Positions 7,844 through 16,917 are shown, numbered from the stretch's first letter. The stretch: DNA of 64,000 nucleotides from Chitinophaga sp. YR573 (GCF_900110995.1 NZ_FOJF01000001.1:2373199-2437198); one strand, 5' to 3'. Notes: generated by a model from the sequence alone, not told the origin. A program made the numbers and translations.

Positions 7844-8023
7844 ATGAGAATGATGTATAATCTGATTACTAAGAATTTTATTTCAGTTAACGGAACATAT
7901 CCCGGTTCAACATCCGTTTCTGTGTCAACAAGAATATACCGGGTAGCTCCTCTTGTTGAAAATGATTACCGGCTAATGTTTGCATTAGCAGGAGATACAC
8001 CAGCTATTCGGTTATCCGGATAG
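7844..8023 (+). CDS. Small 59-aa hypothetical protein
   Basis: It begins 1 bp after the YkuK stop (TAAAATG) and encodes 59 residues starting MRMMYNLITKNFISVNGTYP, with a Ser/Thr/Val-rich middle and FALAGDTPAIRLSG at the end. Tight spacing favours a real, coupled gene. No family recognised. Confidence 0.4.
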   Translation: MRMMYNLITKNFISVNGTYPGSTSVSVSTRIYRVAPLVENDYRLMFALAGDTPAIRLSG

Positions 8024-8068
8024 CTGAATAGCTGGTCTGTATAATTTTTATACCTGAAATATTGATTT

Positions 8069-8545
8069 ATGAAAATTGCAATGGCCCACAAACAGGCCGC
8101 TTTCAGAATTAAACATTGGTATTTAATGCACCATCGTGTCATTGAATCTTATATAAAAGGAACTGAAGCATTTACATTATTTGAAAAATTAACGGTTGAA
8201 AAACAAACAGAGATCAGCAAAAAAATAAAATTTAATTCACAAGAGATACCTGTATTAGTATTAATTATTAATACTAACAAATACGTGGTGAATACCAGTG
8301 AAAGATTTATAAAAATCACTTCGAAAAATATTGAATCAGTTTATTATGAAGAATTCGAAGCAATGATTTGTTATCAATCGATTTATGCTGAAATAAAAAA
8401 GCTACCGCCCCAGAAACTTGTAGATGTCGGGCTTAAAAAAACAGATGGCGATATGGCCTTCTTGAAAATACCGGCCGGCGAATTTCATCATTTCTGGGAT
8501 GTAGCAAGACGGTTAGATACCATAAGAATAATAAACGATAAATAA
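8069..8545 (+). CDS. Hypothetical protein, paralogue of the gene at 9351
   Basis: A 158-aa soluble protein with no recognised domain. Its core, EIPVLVLIINTNKYVVNT then ERFIKITSKNIESVYYEEFE, aligns closely with FEIPVLILTTCDDNYIVNT then TRFIRISPSSYESVYYSDFK of the protein at 9351. The pattern of beta strands ending in ESVYYxxF resembles a small PH-like or immunity-protein-like barrel, but this is only an impression. It sits between the YkuK/small-ORF genes and the phosphoesterase, 17 bp upstream of the latter, so it is probably in one operon with it. Confidence 0.65.
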   Translation: MKIAMAHKQAAFRIKHWYLMHHRVIESYIKGTEAFTLFEKLTVEKQTEISKKIKFNSQEIPVLVLIINTNKYVVNTSERFIKITSKNIESVYYEEFEAMICYQSIYAEIKKLPPQKLVDVGLKKTDGDMAFLKIPAGEFHHFWDVARRLDTIRIINDK

Positions 8546-8562
8546 TCATCAACCTTTTAACA

Positions 8563-9258
8563 ATGATACTGATAGGTGATTTACATGGTGAATATCTCAA
8601 TATCCTATACAAGATTAATAAACTTGAAATAAAGAATACAACACTTATTCAGGTTGGTGATTTTGGATTAGGCTTTCATGATCTTCATCATGACATTAAA
8701 ACACTATCCGGGTTAAATAAATTCCTGCATGAAAAAGGGAATTCTCTTTATCTGATCAGAGGTAATCACGACAATCCTTTTTTCTGGAATCACCGCCAGG
8801 AAATTCAGATGAAGAATATCTTTTTCGTACAGGATTATGAGGTAGTGACTATTGAAGGGCAAAAAATATTATTTATCGGTGGCGGTATCTCTATTGACAG
8901 AAAAAACAGAACAGTAGGAAAAGATTACTGGATAGATGAAGAGTTTGTATTGAATCCGGTATTACTCGACAATGCATGTGCTGCAGGAGTAGATATGGTC
9001 ATTACACACATTGCGCCTAACAGCGCATGGCCATACTCTTTTACACCTGTAGTAAATCATTATGCAGGCAGAGAACCCGGATTAGCAAATGCTTTATACC
9101 AGGAGCGCAGCAATATGAATGTTGTGTATGAACATGCAAAACAGGCTGGCTGCAAGCAATGGTATTACGGGCATTATCATCAATCCATGGTAGAAGAAAA
9201 AGAAGGGATGCTGTTCCGTTGTCTGGATATTGGAGAGATGTACCAGCCTATAGTCTAA
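8563..9258 (+). CDS. Calcineurin-like metallophosphoesterase
   Basis: A 231-aa protein with all five metallophosphoesterase blocks in order: GDLHGE (residues 5-10), GDFG (about 32-35), GNHD (about 67-70), THIAP (about 148-152) and GHYH (about 204-207). The full metal-ligand set makes it a likely active phosphatase or phosphodiesterase. In RNA-repair loci such enzymes can remove terminal or cyclic phosphates before end joining; that role is inferred from context. It is flanked on both sides by members of the same unknown protein family. Confidence 0.85.
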   Translation: MILIGDLHGEYLNILYKINKLEIKNTTLIQVGDFGLGFHDLHHDIKTLSGLNKFLHEKGNSLYLIRGNHDNPFFWNHRQEIQMKNIFFVQDYEVVTIEGQKILFIGGGISIDRKNRTVGKDYWIDEEFVLNPVLLDNACAAGVDMVITHIAPNSAWPYSFTPVVNHYAGREPGLANALYQERSNMNVVYEHAKQAGCKQWYYGHYHQSMVEEKEGMLFRCLDIGEMYQPIV

Positions 9259-9350
9259 ATGATTTTGTTGCTAATGTTGAATATATGCAATGTCAACCCG
9301 GGTTTCTTTCCAGGAATCCGGTTTTAATTTTATCACTTTAAAAATTTCTT

Positions 9351-9827
9351 ATGACAAACAAGATTGTAAAAACGCCTGTACAGGTGGCAACACAATTGGC
9401 CAGGCAGTACCTGATGTTTTATAATAAAAAAGAGGACACAGATAATCTTTTTAACCTGTTCTCTTATGCAGAGCATGGTCAAATATTAAACAAAGTACAC
9501 CTGGCCCCGTTTGAGATACCAGTGCTGATACTTACCACCTGCGATGATAATTATATCGTAAATACCACCACCCGGTTTATAAGAATCAGTCCCTCATCTT
9601 ATGAGTCTGTTTATTATTCAGATTTTAAGGGCCATTTTCGGATAATGTTATTACAGACGTTCAAAAAGGATGTAAAACTAGCAGGTTGGTTTGGAGAAGC
9701 TGCGCTGGAGAAAATTAACGGGGAATTGATTTATTGGGATATTCCTATTGGCATAGCAGGGGGAGGGTTTCAGAATATCACTCGCAGATGCAGCATAATC
9801 GGAAGAAGGATTTCAATTATACCTTAA
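9351..9827 (+). CDS. Hypothetical protein, paralogue of the gene at 8069
   Basis: A 158-aa protein, the same length as its paralogue at 8069. They share IPVL then YxVNTxxRFI then ESVYY and a C-terminal IPxG...RR...I pattern. It is less lysine-rich than the other copy and ends RRCSIIGRRISIIP. The 92 bp before it may carry its own promoter. Duplicated members either side of a phosphoesterase suggest a dedicated partner or sensor of that enzyme; the function is unknown. Confidence 0.65.
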   Translation: MTNKIVKTPVQVATQLARQYLMFYNKKEDTDNLFNLFSYAEHGQILNKVHLAPFEIPVLILTTCDDNYIVNTTTRFIRISPSSYESVYYSDFKGHFRIMLLQTFKKDVKLAGWFGEAALEKINGELIYWDIPIGIAGGGFQNITRRCSIIGRRISIIP

Positions 9828-9929
9828 TTAAGATCCTCTTCCTATATTCTTTCATGAAAATTATACTTATACAGCAGGCCCGTTCCCCCTTTCAGGGAAA
9901 TAGAATTGGGGGCTAATAAAACCAGTGTG

Positions 9930-10268
9930 TTAGTCCAGTTGAGTACTCTGAAGCATCAAAGAGAACTTATTCCCCATGTTAATCTTCACACTCTTTCCTT
10001 TCAGCCATTTCTTGATGTCTTCATTGTCTGAAAGCACCTGGAACAAATCCCGGGCAATAGCAGAGCCTCCAAGATCATTGGTAACACGTCCGTTAATGAT
10101 CTCGAGATTAAAGCTGTAACCGGACTTTTCCCTGTTACCAATCGCTTCAAATTCTCCTTTACTCATTTCGAACACCTGGTCTCCTGCAATTGATCTTTTC
10201 AATAAGATCTTAATCACAGAAATAAACTTTCCCCAAAATGGTAAATACTTTCCTACCTCGTTACCCAT
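9930..10268 (-). CDS. Hypothetical 112-aa protein
   Basis: A small soluble protein of no recognised family, beginning MGNEVGKYLPFWGKFISVIK, with a Lys-rich helical first third and a beta-rich remainder (YSFNLEIINGRVTNDLGGSA, then VKINMGNKFSLMLQ). It converges on the paralogue at 9351 and is preceded by about 190 bp without another gene. A role in the RNA-repair island cannot be claimed. Confidence 0.55.
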   Translation of the reverse strand: MGNEVGKYLPFWGKFISVIKILLKRSIAGDQVFEMSKGEFEAIGNREKSGYSFNLEIINGRVTNDLGGSAIARDLFQVLSDNEDIKKWLKGKSVKINMGNKFSLMLQSTQLD

Positions 10269-10459
10269 AATTTATTTTTCTTCTAATGATGTTTAGCTAC
10301 GTAATCTGATTATGAACAAATCCTTTCTTTAAACAAAATGCCTTGACGAAGTGTTTCGTGATTGTTTACAAACGTTGGTTGATAGTTTAATCTTAAGCGG
10401 CTTTGTACTTCCAGGATGGATATCTGTGAAGCTGAATACAAAAATACTCCTATTAAATG

Positions 10460-10498
10460 AAAAAGGGTCTTAACGTAAGACGTTAAAACCCTTTTTTT
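10460..10498 (-). terminator. Bidirectional terminator after tRNA-Asn
   Basis: AAAAGGGTCTTAACGT / ACGTTAAAACCCTTTT hairpin with A and T tracts on either side, directly after the 3' end of tRNA-Asn on the minus strand. Confidence 0.8.
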
Positions 10499-10499
10499 G

Positions 10500-10573
10500 C
10501 TCCCCCTTCTGGACTTGAACCAGAGACCCTCTGATTAACAGTCAGATGCTCTAACCAACTGAGCTAAGGAGGA
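10500..10573 (-). tRNA. tRNA-Asn(GTT)
   Basis: Minus-strand cloverleaf: acceptor TCCTCCT with AGGGGGA, T8-A9, D-arm GCTC-AGTTGGTTA-GAGC, anticodon arm TCTGA-CTGTTAA-TCAGA (anticodon GTT), T-arm with TTCAAGT loop, discriminator G. The 3' CCA is not encoded. Confidence 0.95.
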
Positions 10574-10649
10574 GTGTTTTCCCGTTTCGGGATTGCAAAA
10601 ATAGACATTTTTTTATTCCTGCAAAATCTATTCGAGAAATTTTTCAAAT

Positions 10650-12281
10650 TTACTTTACTTTTTTTTCTGATACAGCATCTACAGATATCAGCAAACGCTC
10701 TCCCAAAGCGGAATTACGTGTACTATGATTCACAAAAGGAAGATCTAATTTTGTTACAGCAAAATAAGGAAATGACTTTATTACCTTACAGGAATGCCCC
10801 AGTTCAACTAAACTATCCCTATATCCCGGTGTTGTAAAAAACAAACCCGGCTTATCAGCTGTTACACTTTCATACCTTTCTACCGGTGCATCCAGGTAAA
10901 ACTCCATCGCATAAGAATTCACCCTGTAAAAAACTACCGGCTGACCCCGCAACACTTTATTTGCATAAAAAGCAGCCGCACTCCCACTCTGATATTGCAA
11001 TACATCCGGATAAAACATCCCGTTCAAAAACAGATTCAATGCTATACTGGCCAGACAGGTTCGGAAAAAAACACGTTGCAACCCCTGCAACGGAAGGAAA
11101 ATAAATAACAACACGACCAGCAGGATCAACACGACGGTCACATAGTTAACTGCCGGCTGATATAACAGCCATAATCCAACGATAGCTACCCCGATGATAC
11201 TCATAATTACATATTGAGTGATCCGGAAGAATTTCAGCCCTTTTAACGATAAAATATATTGAGCGGTGAGAATAGAGAAAAATGGGAAGATAATATTGAG
11301 ATAATGCGGTAACTGGAAACTGGAAAGAGAGAACAACACAAATGTTGCCAACGCCCCACAAATACAATAATACTCGCGCTTGTCCCTGCGGAAAAAAACG
11401 ATCACCGCTGCATATAAGAATATAGACCAGGGTAAAAAGGCCCATAATACCGTATGGAAGAAAAAGGAAGGATCGCCCTGTCCTTTGATAGGCCCCGTAT
11501 TCATAAACCGGCCAAACTGGCTATCCCAGAAAAAGAAACGGATACCGGAGACACCCGTTTGCCCAAAGATGACCTTCTCCGGATGCAGATCAAATTGCTG
11601 ACGCAAAGCATACAACTCAGGAATGATGAAGATGCCAATAAGCACTGCAACCAGCAACCATCGTAAATGGAATAACTCCTTCCACTGGCGGGTAAAAAGG
11701 TATTGCCCGGCAATGGCACAACCTATCGGTACCAGTGCAAAAGGCCCCTTGGTCATTACCGCACAAGCGGCAAACAACGCTCCTAATACCAGGTGGAAAC
11801 CACGCCCTCTATACAGATGGTATACACTGGCGATGATCAGACCTGTGAGGTAAGGCTCTGCCCGGACATCATTACTGGAGATAATCAGGTGTTCTGCCGA
11901 TAGCAGGATACATACCGCCCAACGCCCGGTCTGAGCCCCGTATAAAGCCTGTGCGAACCGGTAAGTATAGATCACCCCCATCATTAAAAAGAGGATGGCA
12001 GGAAGTTTATAAGCAAGGGTGTTAATGCCCAGCAGGTTATAGGAGAGCGCCATGATCCAGAAAGGGAAATGAGGCTTATCCAGCCAGTCATGCCCATCAG
12101 CAAACAGGTTCAGGTAGTCATGATGCTGTACCATATGTTTGGCAATGCCGGCATATAAAGCGCCGTCAGGCTCCATAACGGTAACATTCAAACCTGTAAA
12201 ATGCAGGAATACAAGCAGCCCTATGATGAATATGCTGACCTGTTTTTCTGAGAAGGAGAAAGAGGAAGAAGACATGTGCAA
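10650..12281 (-). CDS. ArnT/PMT-type glycosyltransferase (GT39-like), membrane
   Basis: A 543-aa polytopic membrane protein. The first periplasmic loop carries the acidic motif of this family (VMEPDGALYAGIAKHMV, residues about 35-51), then GHDWLDKPHFPFW, both typical of ArnT-like GT39/GT83 enzymes that use polyprenyl-phosphate sugars. About 11-12 hydrophobic helices follow, then a short soluble C-terminal domain. It likely glycosylates lipid A, cell-surface polymer or protein; the acceptor cannot be read from sequence. A second ATG two codons in is equally possible as the start. It is the last gene of the hflX-Rieske run. Confidence 0.8.
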   Translation of the reverse strand: MHMSSSSFSFSEKQVSIFIIGLLVFLHFTGLNVTVMEPDGALYAGIAKHMVQHHDYLNLFADGHDWLDKPHFPFWIMALSYNLLGINTLAYKLPAILFLMMGVIYTYRFAQALYGAQTGRWAVCILLSAEHLIISSNDVRAEPYLTGLIIASVYHLYRGRGFHLVLGALFAACAVMTKGPFALVPIGCAIAGQYLFTRQWKELFHLRWLLVAVLIGIFIIPELYALRQQFDLHPEKVIFGQTGVSGIRFFFWDSQFGRFMNTGPIKGQGDPSFFFHTVLWAFLPWSIFLYAAVIVFFRRDKREYYCICGALATFVLFSLSSFQLPHYLNIIFPFFSILTAQYILSLKGLKFFRITQYVIMSIIGVAIVGLWLLYQPAVNYVTVVLILLVVLLFIFLPLQGLQRVFFRTCLASIALNLFLNGMFYPDVLQYQSGSAAAFYANKVLRGQPVVFYRVNSYAMEFYLDAPVERYESVTADKPGLFFTTPGYRDSLVELGHSCKVIKSFPYFAVTKLDLPFVNHSTRNSALGERLLISVDAVSEKKVK

Positions 12282-12344
12282 AAATTACAGCATAGCTGGC
12301 ACTTGCACAAGAATACATTTGTCTTTAATGGAAAATTAACGTGG

Positions 12345-12683
12345 TTACCACCCGAACAGCCCGGTTTTCTCTAACCCGATATACACCCCGTCTTCCCGTT
12401 GTTCTACCGGATAGGTTTTCAGGTAAAACCCTTCTCCGCTTGAATTATACCCATTCTTCACACTAAACCGGTACCGGTGTAACGGACATACCACATTCCC
12501 GGAATCATCTATAAATCCATCCGCCATAATCCCGCTGGCATGCGGGCACTTATATGCGAACGCATATAAACTGCCCTCATAGCGGGTACAACAAATTTTC
12601 TTTCCATGAACATCCAGCACAGTAATCTCCCGGTTGGCCATCGGAAGATCCTCTACCCGGTGCCAGTTGTATTGTTTTGCCAT
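12345..12683 (-). CDS. Rieske [2Fe-2S] ferredoxin-like protein
   Basis: A 112-aa single-domain Rieske protein. Cluster ligands are in CPHASG (Cys and His, residues about 45-47) and CPLHRYRF (Cys and His, about 66-69), the CxH...CxxH pattern of small NirD-like or dioxygenase-type ferredoxins. It has no signal peptide or membrane helix, so it is cytoplasmic. Its ATG overlaps the hflX stop by one base (TAATG), so it is coupled to hflX. The redox partner is not evident nearby. Confidence 0.85.
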   Translation of the reverse strand: MAKQYNWHRVEDLPMANREITVLDVHGKKICCTRYEGSLYAFAYKCPHASGIMADGFIDDSGNVVCPLHRYRFSVKNGYNSSGEGFYLKTYPVEQREDGVYIGLEKTGLFGW

Positions 12684-13873
12684 TAATAGAAAAATTCTGA
12701 CTTGTAAGGAAAACGTTCCCGGTATAAGTTCATTACTTTATCCATAATGGTTTGGCGAAGCTCTTCAATATTCTTCTTTTCCAGCGCAGAGATGAACACA
12801 CAATTGCCCTGTGAACGACGTTCCCAGTCGGCTTTCATCTGGGTAAGGATATCCTGTTTAATATCCTCTGCTAGCCATTTATCGAACGTGTTCTGTTCGT
12901 AAAGGTCCATCTTGTTAAAGATCATGATGGTTGGCTTGTCAAAGGCTTTCAGCTCCTGCAGCGTGCGGTTCACCACTTCTACCTGGTCTTCGTACTGTGG
13001 ATGGGAGATGTCTACCACGTGCATCAGGACATCGCTTTCACGTACCTCATCCAGGGTTGACTTAAAACTCTCTACCAGGTGATGGGGTAATTTGCGGATA
13101 AACCCTACGGTATCACTTAAGAGGAAAGGTGTCTGATCGAACACTACCTTACGGGTAGTGGTGTCCAGCGTGGCGAATAACTTATTCTCCGCAAACACCT
13201 CACTTTTACTCAGCACGTTCATGATGGTACTCTTTCCCACATTGGTATATCCTACCAGCGCCACACGAATGTATTCACCACGGTCTTTACGCTGGGTCAG
13301 CGCCTGTTTATCGATTTCTGCCAGGCGTTTACGCAATAAGGAGATCTTATCCTTGATAATACGACGGTCAGTTTCAATTTCCGTTTCCCCCGGACCACGA
13401 CTACCAATACCACCTCCCTGTCTTTCCAGGTGACTCCACATCCCTTTCAGGCGCGGCAGTATGTACTGATATTGTGCCAGTTCCACCTGCACCTTTGCCT
13501 GGGCTGTGCGGGCACGCCGGGCAAAAATGTCCAGGATAAGGTCACTACGGTCTATCACTTTTACGTTCAGGACCTTTTCTATATTGGCTATCTGGGAGCC
13601 AGACAGCTCATCATCGAATATTACCAGGGTAATATTCCTTCCGGTAATGAAATCTCTTATTTCTTCCAGTTTACCCTTACCCACAAAGGTTGCCCTATCG
13701 GGACGGGCCATCTTTTGTGTGAATCGTTTTATAATGGGAGCCCCTGCTGTTTCTGCCAGAAACACCAGCTCGTCCAGGTACTCCTGTACCTGACGCTCAG
13801 TTTGTTCCTTGGTTATCAAGCCCACGATCACCGCTCTCTCTTCCTGTTGTATCGCTTGTTTTTTCTCAATCAA
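12683..13873 (-). CDS. hflX: GTPase HflX
   Basis: A 396-aa ribosome-associated GTPase. The N-terminal HflX domain carries FVGKGKLEEI and the glycine-rich GGGIGSRGPGE (about residues 153-163). The G domain has G1 GYTNVGKS (208-215), G3 DTVGFI, G4 NKMD and G5 SALEK. HflX splits stalled ribosomes, often under heat or translation stress. The frame starts with TTG; no in-frame ATG exists before residue 55. A -7 element on this strand lies about 20 bp upstream, giving a very short leader. Confidence 0.93.
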   Translation of the reverse strand: MIEKKQAIQQEERAVIVGLITKEQTERQVQEYLDELVFLAETAGAPIIKRFTQKMARPDRATFVGKGKLEEIRDFITGRNITLVIFDDELSGSQIANIEKVLNVKVIDRSDLILDIFARRARTAQAKVQVELAQYQYILPRLKGMWSHLERQGGGIGSRGPGETEIETDRRIIKDKISLLRKRLAEIDKQALTQRKDRGEYIRVALVGYTNVGKSTIMNVLSKSEVFAENKLFATLDTTTRKVVFDQTPFLLSDTVGFIRKLPHHLVESFKSTLDEVRESDVLMHVVDISHPQYEDQVEVVNRTLQELKAFDKPTIMIFNKMDLYEQNTFDKWLAEDIKQDILTQMKADWERRSQGNCVFISALEKKNIEELRQTIMDKVMNLYRERFPYKSEFFY

Positions 13874-13891
13874 AGTATCTGATAATTTTTA

Positions 13892-13899
13892 CAAAGGTA
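13892..13899 (-). promoter_or_regulatory. hflX -7 element
   Basis: TACCTTTG on the minus strand matches TAnnTTTG. It predicts transcription starting about 12 nt before the hflX TTG. No clear -33 was found. Confidence 0.5.
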
Positions 13900-13956
13900 G
13901 CAAATTAGATGCTGACACTATTTTCCCTACATTTATTCCTCCAAACAAAATCTAAC

Positions 13957-15984
13957 ATGCTCAAACCTCTTTTGTTAACATCACTATTTATAACAACTAT
14001 GGCCACGGCGCAACAGAAAATGACGCCTGAGCAACTCTGGCAATTAGGCAGAGTAAGCGGGGAAACGATTACGGCAGATGGCAAAACAGTTGTTTACGGC
14101 GTATCGCAATACAACATTGCTGAAAACAAAAGCGAAAAGAACCTCTATGCTATCCCGTTAACCGGCGGTACTGCACAGCAGATCACTACAGCGCCAGGCG
14201 GTGAAGGCGATGTGGCTGCCCTTAACGCTCAGAAGATCGGCTATTCCTTAAAAGGACAATGGTGGGAAATGAACGCAGATGGCACCGGTGCCATACAACT
14301 CACCAATGTAGAAGGCGGATTACAGAATATACGCCTGTCTCCCGATGGTAAACACATCCTCTTTTCAAAAGATGTGAAGATCAAAAAGGTGAGTGGTGCC
14401 GACCATTATCCAGACCTTCCAAAGTCAAACGTACAGATCTACGATAACCTGAACTACCGCCACTGGGATGCCTGGGAAGACGGTAACTTCCAGCACGTAT
14501 TCTACGCTACCTATGAGAATGGTCAGGTAGGCACTCCTATAGATATTATGGAAGGAGAAGCTTTTGATGCTCCTCAGATGCCTTTCGGCGGTACAGAAGA
14601 TATGATCTGGGCCCCTGACAGCAAAAGCATTATCTATGTTTCCAAGAAGAAGTTCGGTAAAGATTACGCTATCAGTACCAACACCGATATTTACGAATAC
14701 AACCTGGAAACCAAAGCCACTAAGAACCTTTCCGAAGGTATGCCCGGTTACGACCTGGGGCCCGTTTTCAGTGCTGATGGTAAATACCTGGCCTGGCAAA
14801 GCATGGCCAAAGATGGTTATGAGGCAGATAAAAATGATATCATCGTCCTGAACCTTGCTACCGGTACACGTACCAATCTTACTAAAGACTGGGATGGCAC
14901 CGTAGCTTCTATCTACTGGAGCAAAGATGGTAAGCAACTCTACTTCCTGGCTGTTGTAAAGGGTACGGAACAATTGCTGGAAATAGCATTACAGAAAGAT
15001 ATAACGGCTACAACCGCAAAGCATATACGCCAGGTAACAGAAGGAGATTTTGATATCAGTGATATCGTTGGGCAGTCAGGTAATACACTGGTAGTATCCC
15101 GTATGGATATCAACCATGCGTCTGAACTGTACACGGTTTCACTGCCTAAAGGCACTATGCAGCCACTCACAACAGTGAACAAAGCCGTGTATGATAAAAC
15201 AGGCATGTGTAAGGTGGAGAAACGCTGGATCAAAACGACTGATGGCAAAGACATGTTAAGCTGGGTGATTTTCCCTCCCGACTTTGATCCTGCAAAAAAA
15301 TATCCTACCCTCCTGTATTGCCAGGGTGGCCCACAGGCGGCACTATCACAGTTTTACTCTTACCGCTGGAATTTCCAGTTAATCGCTTCCCAGGGCTATA
15401 TTGTTGTAGCCCCTAACCGTCGTGGTATGCCGGGTCATGGGGTGGAATGGAATGCTGCTATCAGTAAGGACTGGGGCGGACAGCCCATCCGTGATTACCT
15501 GAGCGCTATTGATGCAGTTAGCCAGGAGCCGTATGTAGATAAAAGCCGCCTGGGTGCTGTAGGTGCCAGTTATGGCGGTTACTCTGTTTATATGCTGGCG
15601 GGTGTGCATAACAATCGCTTTAAAACATTCATCGCACACGATGGTCTTTTTGACCTGAAAAGCTGGTATGGTACTACAGAAGAACTGTGGTTTGCCAACT
15701 ATGATATCGGCGCTTACTGGGACCCTGCCAATGCTAAAATCTATAAAGAGTTTAATCCCAGTGAGTATGCCAGTAAATGGAATACGCCTATCATGATTAT
15801 CCAGGGTGGGATTGATTTCCGTGTTGGTATAGAACAGGGATTACAGGCTTTCCAGCTGGCCCAGTTAAAAGGAATTAAAAGCAAACTGCTTTATTTCCCT
15901 GAAGAGAATCATTGGGTGCTGAAGGCGCAGAATGCGCTGGTATGGCAACGTGAATTCTTTAAATGGTTAACTGAAACACTTTAA
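13957..15984 (+). CDS. S9-family serine peptidase (acylaminoacyl/DPP-like)
   Basis: A 675-aa exported peptidase. I start at MLKPLLLTSLFITTMATAQQ, a clear signal peptide; the frame extends 16 codons further up without a signal-like start. The N-terminal two thirds is a WD/TolB-like beta-propeller (repeated SPDGKHI, SADGKYL, SKDGKQL). The C-terminal alpha/beta hydrolase domain has the triad Ser538 in GASYGGYS, Asp620 in GGIDFRV and His652 in EENHW. It probably trims peptides in the periplasm or outside the cell. It is transcribed alone, with a hairpin after it. Confidence 0.9.
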   Translation: MLKPLLLTSLFITTMATAQQKMTPEQLWQLGRVSGETITADGKTVVYGVSQYNIAENKSEKNLYAIPLTGGTAQQITTAPGGEGDVAALNAQKIGYSLKGQWWEMNADGTGAIQLTNVEGGLQNIRLSPDGKHILFSKDVKIKKVSGADHYPDLPKSNVQIYDNLNYRHWDAWEDGNFQHVFYATYENGQVGTPIDIMEGEAFDAPQMPFGGTEDMIWAPDSKSIIYVSKKKFGKDYAISTNTDIYEYNLETKATKNLSEGMPGYDLGPVFSADGKYLAWQSMAKDGYEADKNDIIVLNLATGTRTNLTKDWDGTVASIYWSKDGKQLYFLAVVKGTEQLLEIALQKDITATTAKHIRQVTEGDFDISDIVGQSGNTLVVSRMDINHASELYTVSLPKGTMQPLTTVNKAVYDKTGMCKVEKRWIKTTDGKDMLSWVIFPPDFDPAKKYPTLLYCQGGPQAALSQFYSYRWNFQLIASQGYIVVAPNRRGMPGHGVEWNAAISKDWGGQPIRDYLSAIDAVSQEPYVDKSRLGAVGASYGGYSVYMLAGVHNNRFKTFIAHDGLFDLKSWYGTTEELWFANYDIGAYWDPANAKIYKEFNPSEYASKWNTPIMIIQGGIDFRVGIEQGLQAFQLAQLKGIKSKLLYFPEENHWVLKAQNALVWQREFFKWLTETL

Positions 15985-15993
15985 ATAATATAC

Positions 15994-16027
15994 GATCGTA
16001 AACAGGAGTTTCCTGTTTACGATCTTT
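15994..16027 (+). terminator. Hairpin after the S9 peptidase gene
   Basis: Perfect 14-bp inverted repeat GATCGTAAACAGGA / TCCTGTTTACGATC with a 3-nt loop. Only a short T run follows, so termination may be partial. Confidence 0.6.
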
Positions 16028-16056
16028 CGTTACTCCAATTCCACAATTAAATTTCC

Positions 16057-16833
16057 ATGTCTGCAATCTTACACCAGATCAATGATGGCATTGCCACAAT
16101 TACACTCAATCGCCCCGAAGTTTACAACGCATTTAATGATGCCCAGAGTTACGAACTCCAGGATGCTTTAAAACAGGCAGAAAAAGATCCTGCGGTAAGA
16201 GTAGTGGTACTCACCGGCGCCGGAAAAGCTTTCTGCAGCGGGCAGGATCTTAAAGCTTCTATGGAGGCTGGTACACGCAATCTCAGCGAGTCACTGCACA
16301 AAAGATATAATCCTATTATCAGGGCTATCCGCAATATGCCAAAACCGGTTATCTGCAGGCTCAATGGCGTGGCGGCAGGAGCAGGTTGCTCACTGGCATT
16401 GGCCTGCGATATGATTATTGCCAGTGAAACGGCCTCTATGATAGAAATCTTTATCAATATTGCCCTGGTACTGGATTCCGGCTCTTCTTACTTTTTACCA
16501 CGTACTGTTGGTTATCACAGGGCTTTTGAACTGGCCACAAAGGCAACTAAACTTTCCGCCACAGAAGCACAGCAGCTTGGGCTGGTTAACAAGGTAGTAA
16601 AACCCGAAGAACTGGACAGTGTGGTACAGGCAGAAGCAACATTTTATGCAAATGCTCCTACCAAAGCAATTGCCATGATGAAGAAAATGCTGACGAAAGG
16701 GATGACAGAAAACCTGGATACTGCATTAGACTATGAAGCCTATTGCCAGGAAATAGCAGGAAAAACAGAAGATAATGCTGAGGGGATAAAAGCTTTTATT
16801 GAGAAAGTAACGCCTGTTTTCAAAGGCAGATAA
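16057..16833 (+). CDS. Enoyl-CoA hydratase/isomerase family (PaaG-like)
   Basis: A 258-aa crotonase-fold enzyme. Oxyanion-hole blocks are FCSGQDLKA (residues about 59-67) and NGVAAGAGCSLALACDM (about 105-121). In place of the second catalytic Glu there is a DSGSSYFLPR segment, the position of the Asp used by PaaG-type isomerases. This suggests a 2-(1,2-epoxyphenyl)acetyl-CoA isomerase or related enoyl-CoA isomerase rather than a classical hydratase. No other phenylacetate genes lie nearby, so the substrate is open. Confidence 0.85.
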   Translation: MSAILHQINDGIATITLNRPEVYNAFNDAQSYELQDALKQAEKDPAVRVVVLTGAGKAFCSGQDLKASMEAGTRNLSESLHKRYNPIIRAIRNMPKPVICRLNGVAAGAGCSLALACDMIIASETASMIEIFINIALVLDSGSSYFLPRTVGYHRAFELATKATKLSATEAQQLGLVNKVVKPEELDSVVQAEATFYANAPTKAIAMMKKMLTKGMTENLDTALDYEAYCQEIAGKTEDNAEGIKAFIEKVTPVFKGR

Positions 16834-16864
16834 GATATCTGCAAAAAGAAGCAACCTGCAAATA

Positions 16865-16904
16865 AAAAGAGCGGCCCGGGAATCCCGGACCGCTCTTTTT
16901 ATTT
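16865..16904 (+). terminator. Terminator after the enoyl-CoA hydratase gene
   Basis: AAAAAGAGCGGCCCGGGA / TCCCGGACCGCTCTTTTT hairpin flanked by A and T tracts. It can act for both converging genes. Confidence 0.9.
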
Positions 16905-16917
16905 AACTCAGATTATT

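Noticed and set aside
1734..9827. Ordinary toxin-antitoxin (MNT-HEPN) reading of the nucleotidyltransferase pair
   Set aside because: MNT antitoxins are short and paired with a small HEPN protein having an RxxxxH motif; here both proteins are large polymerase-beta enzymes and no HEPN partner is present.
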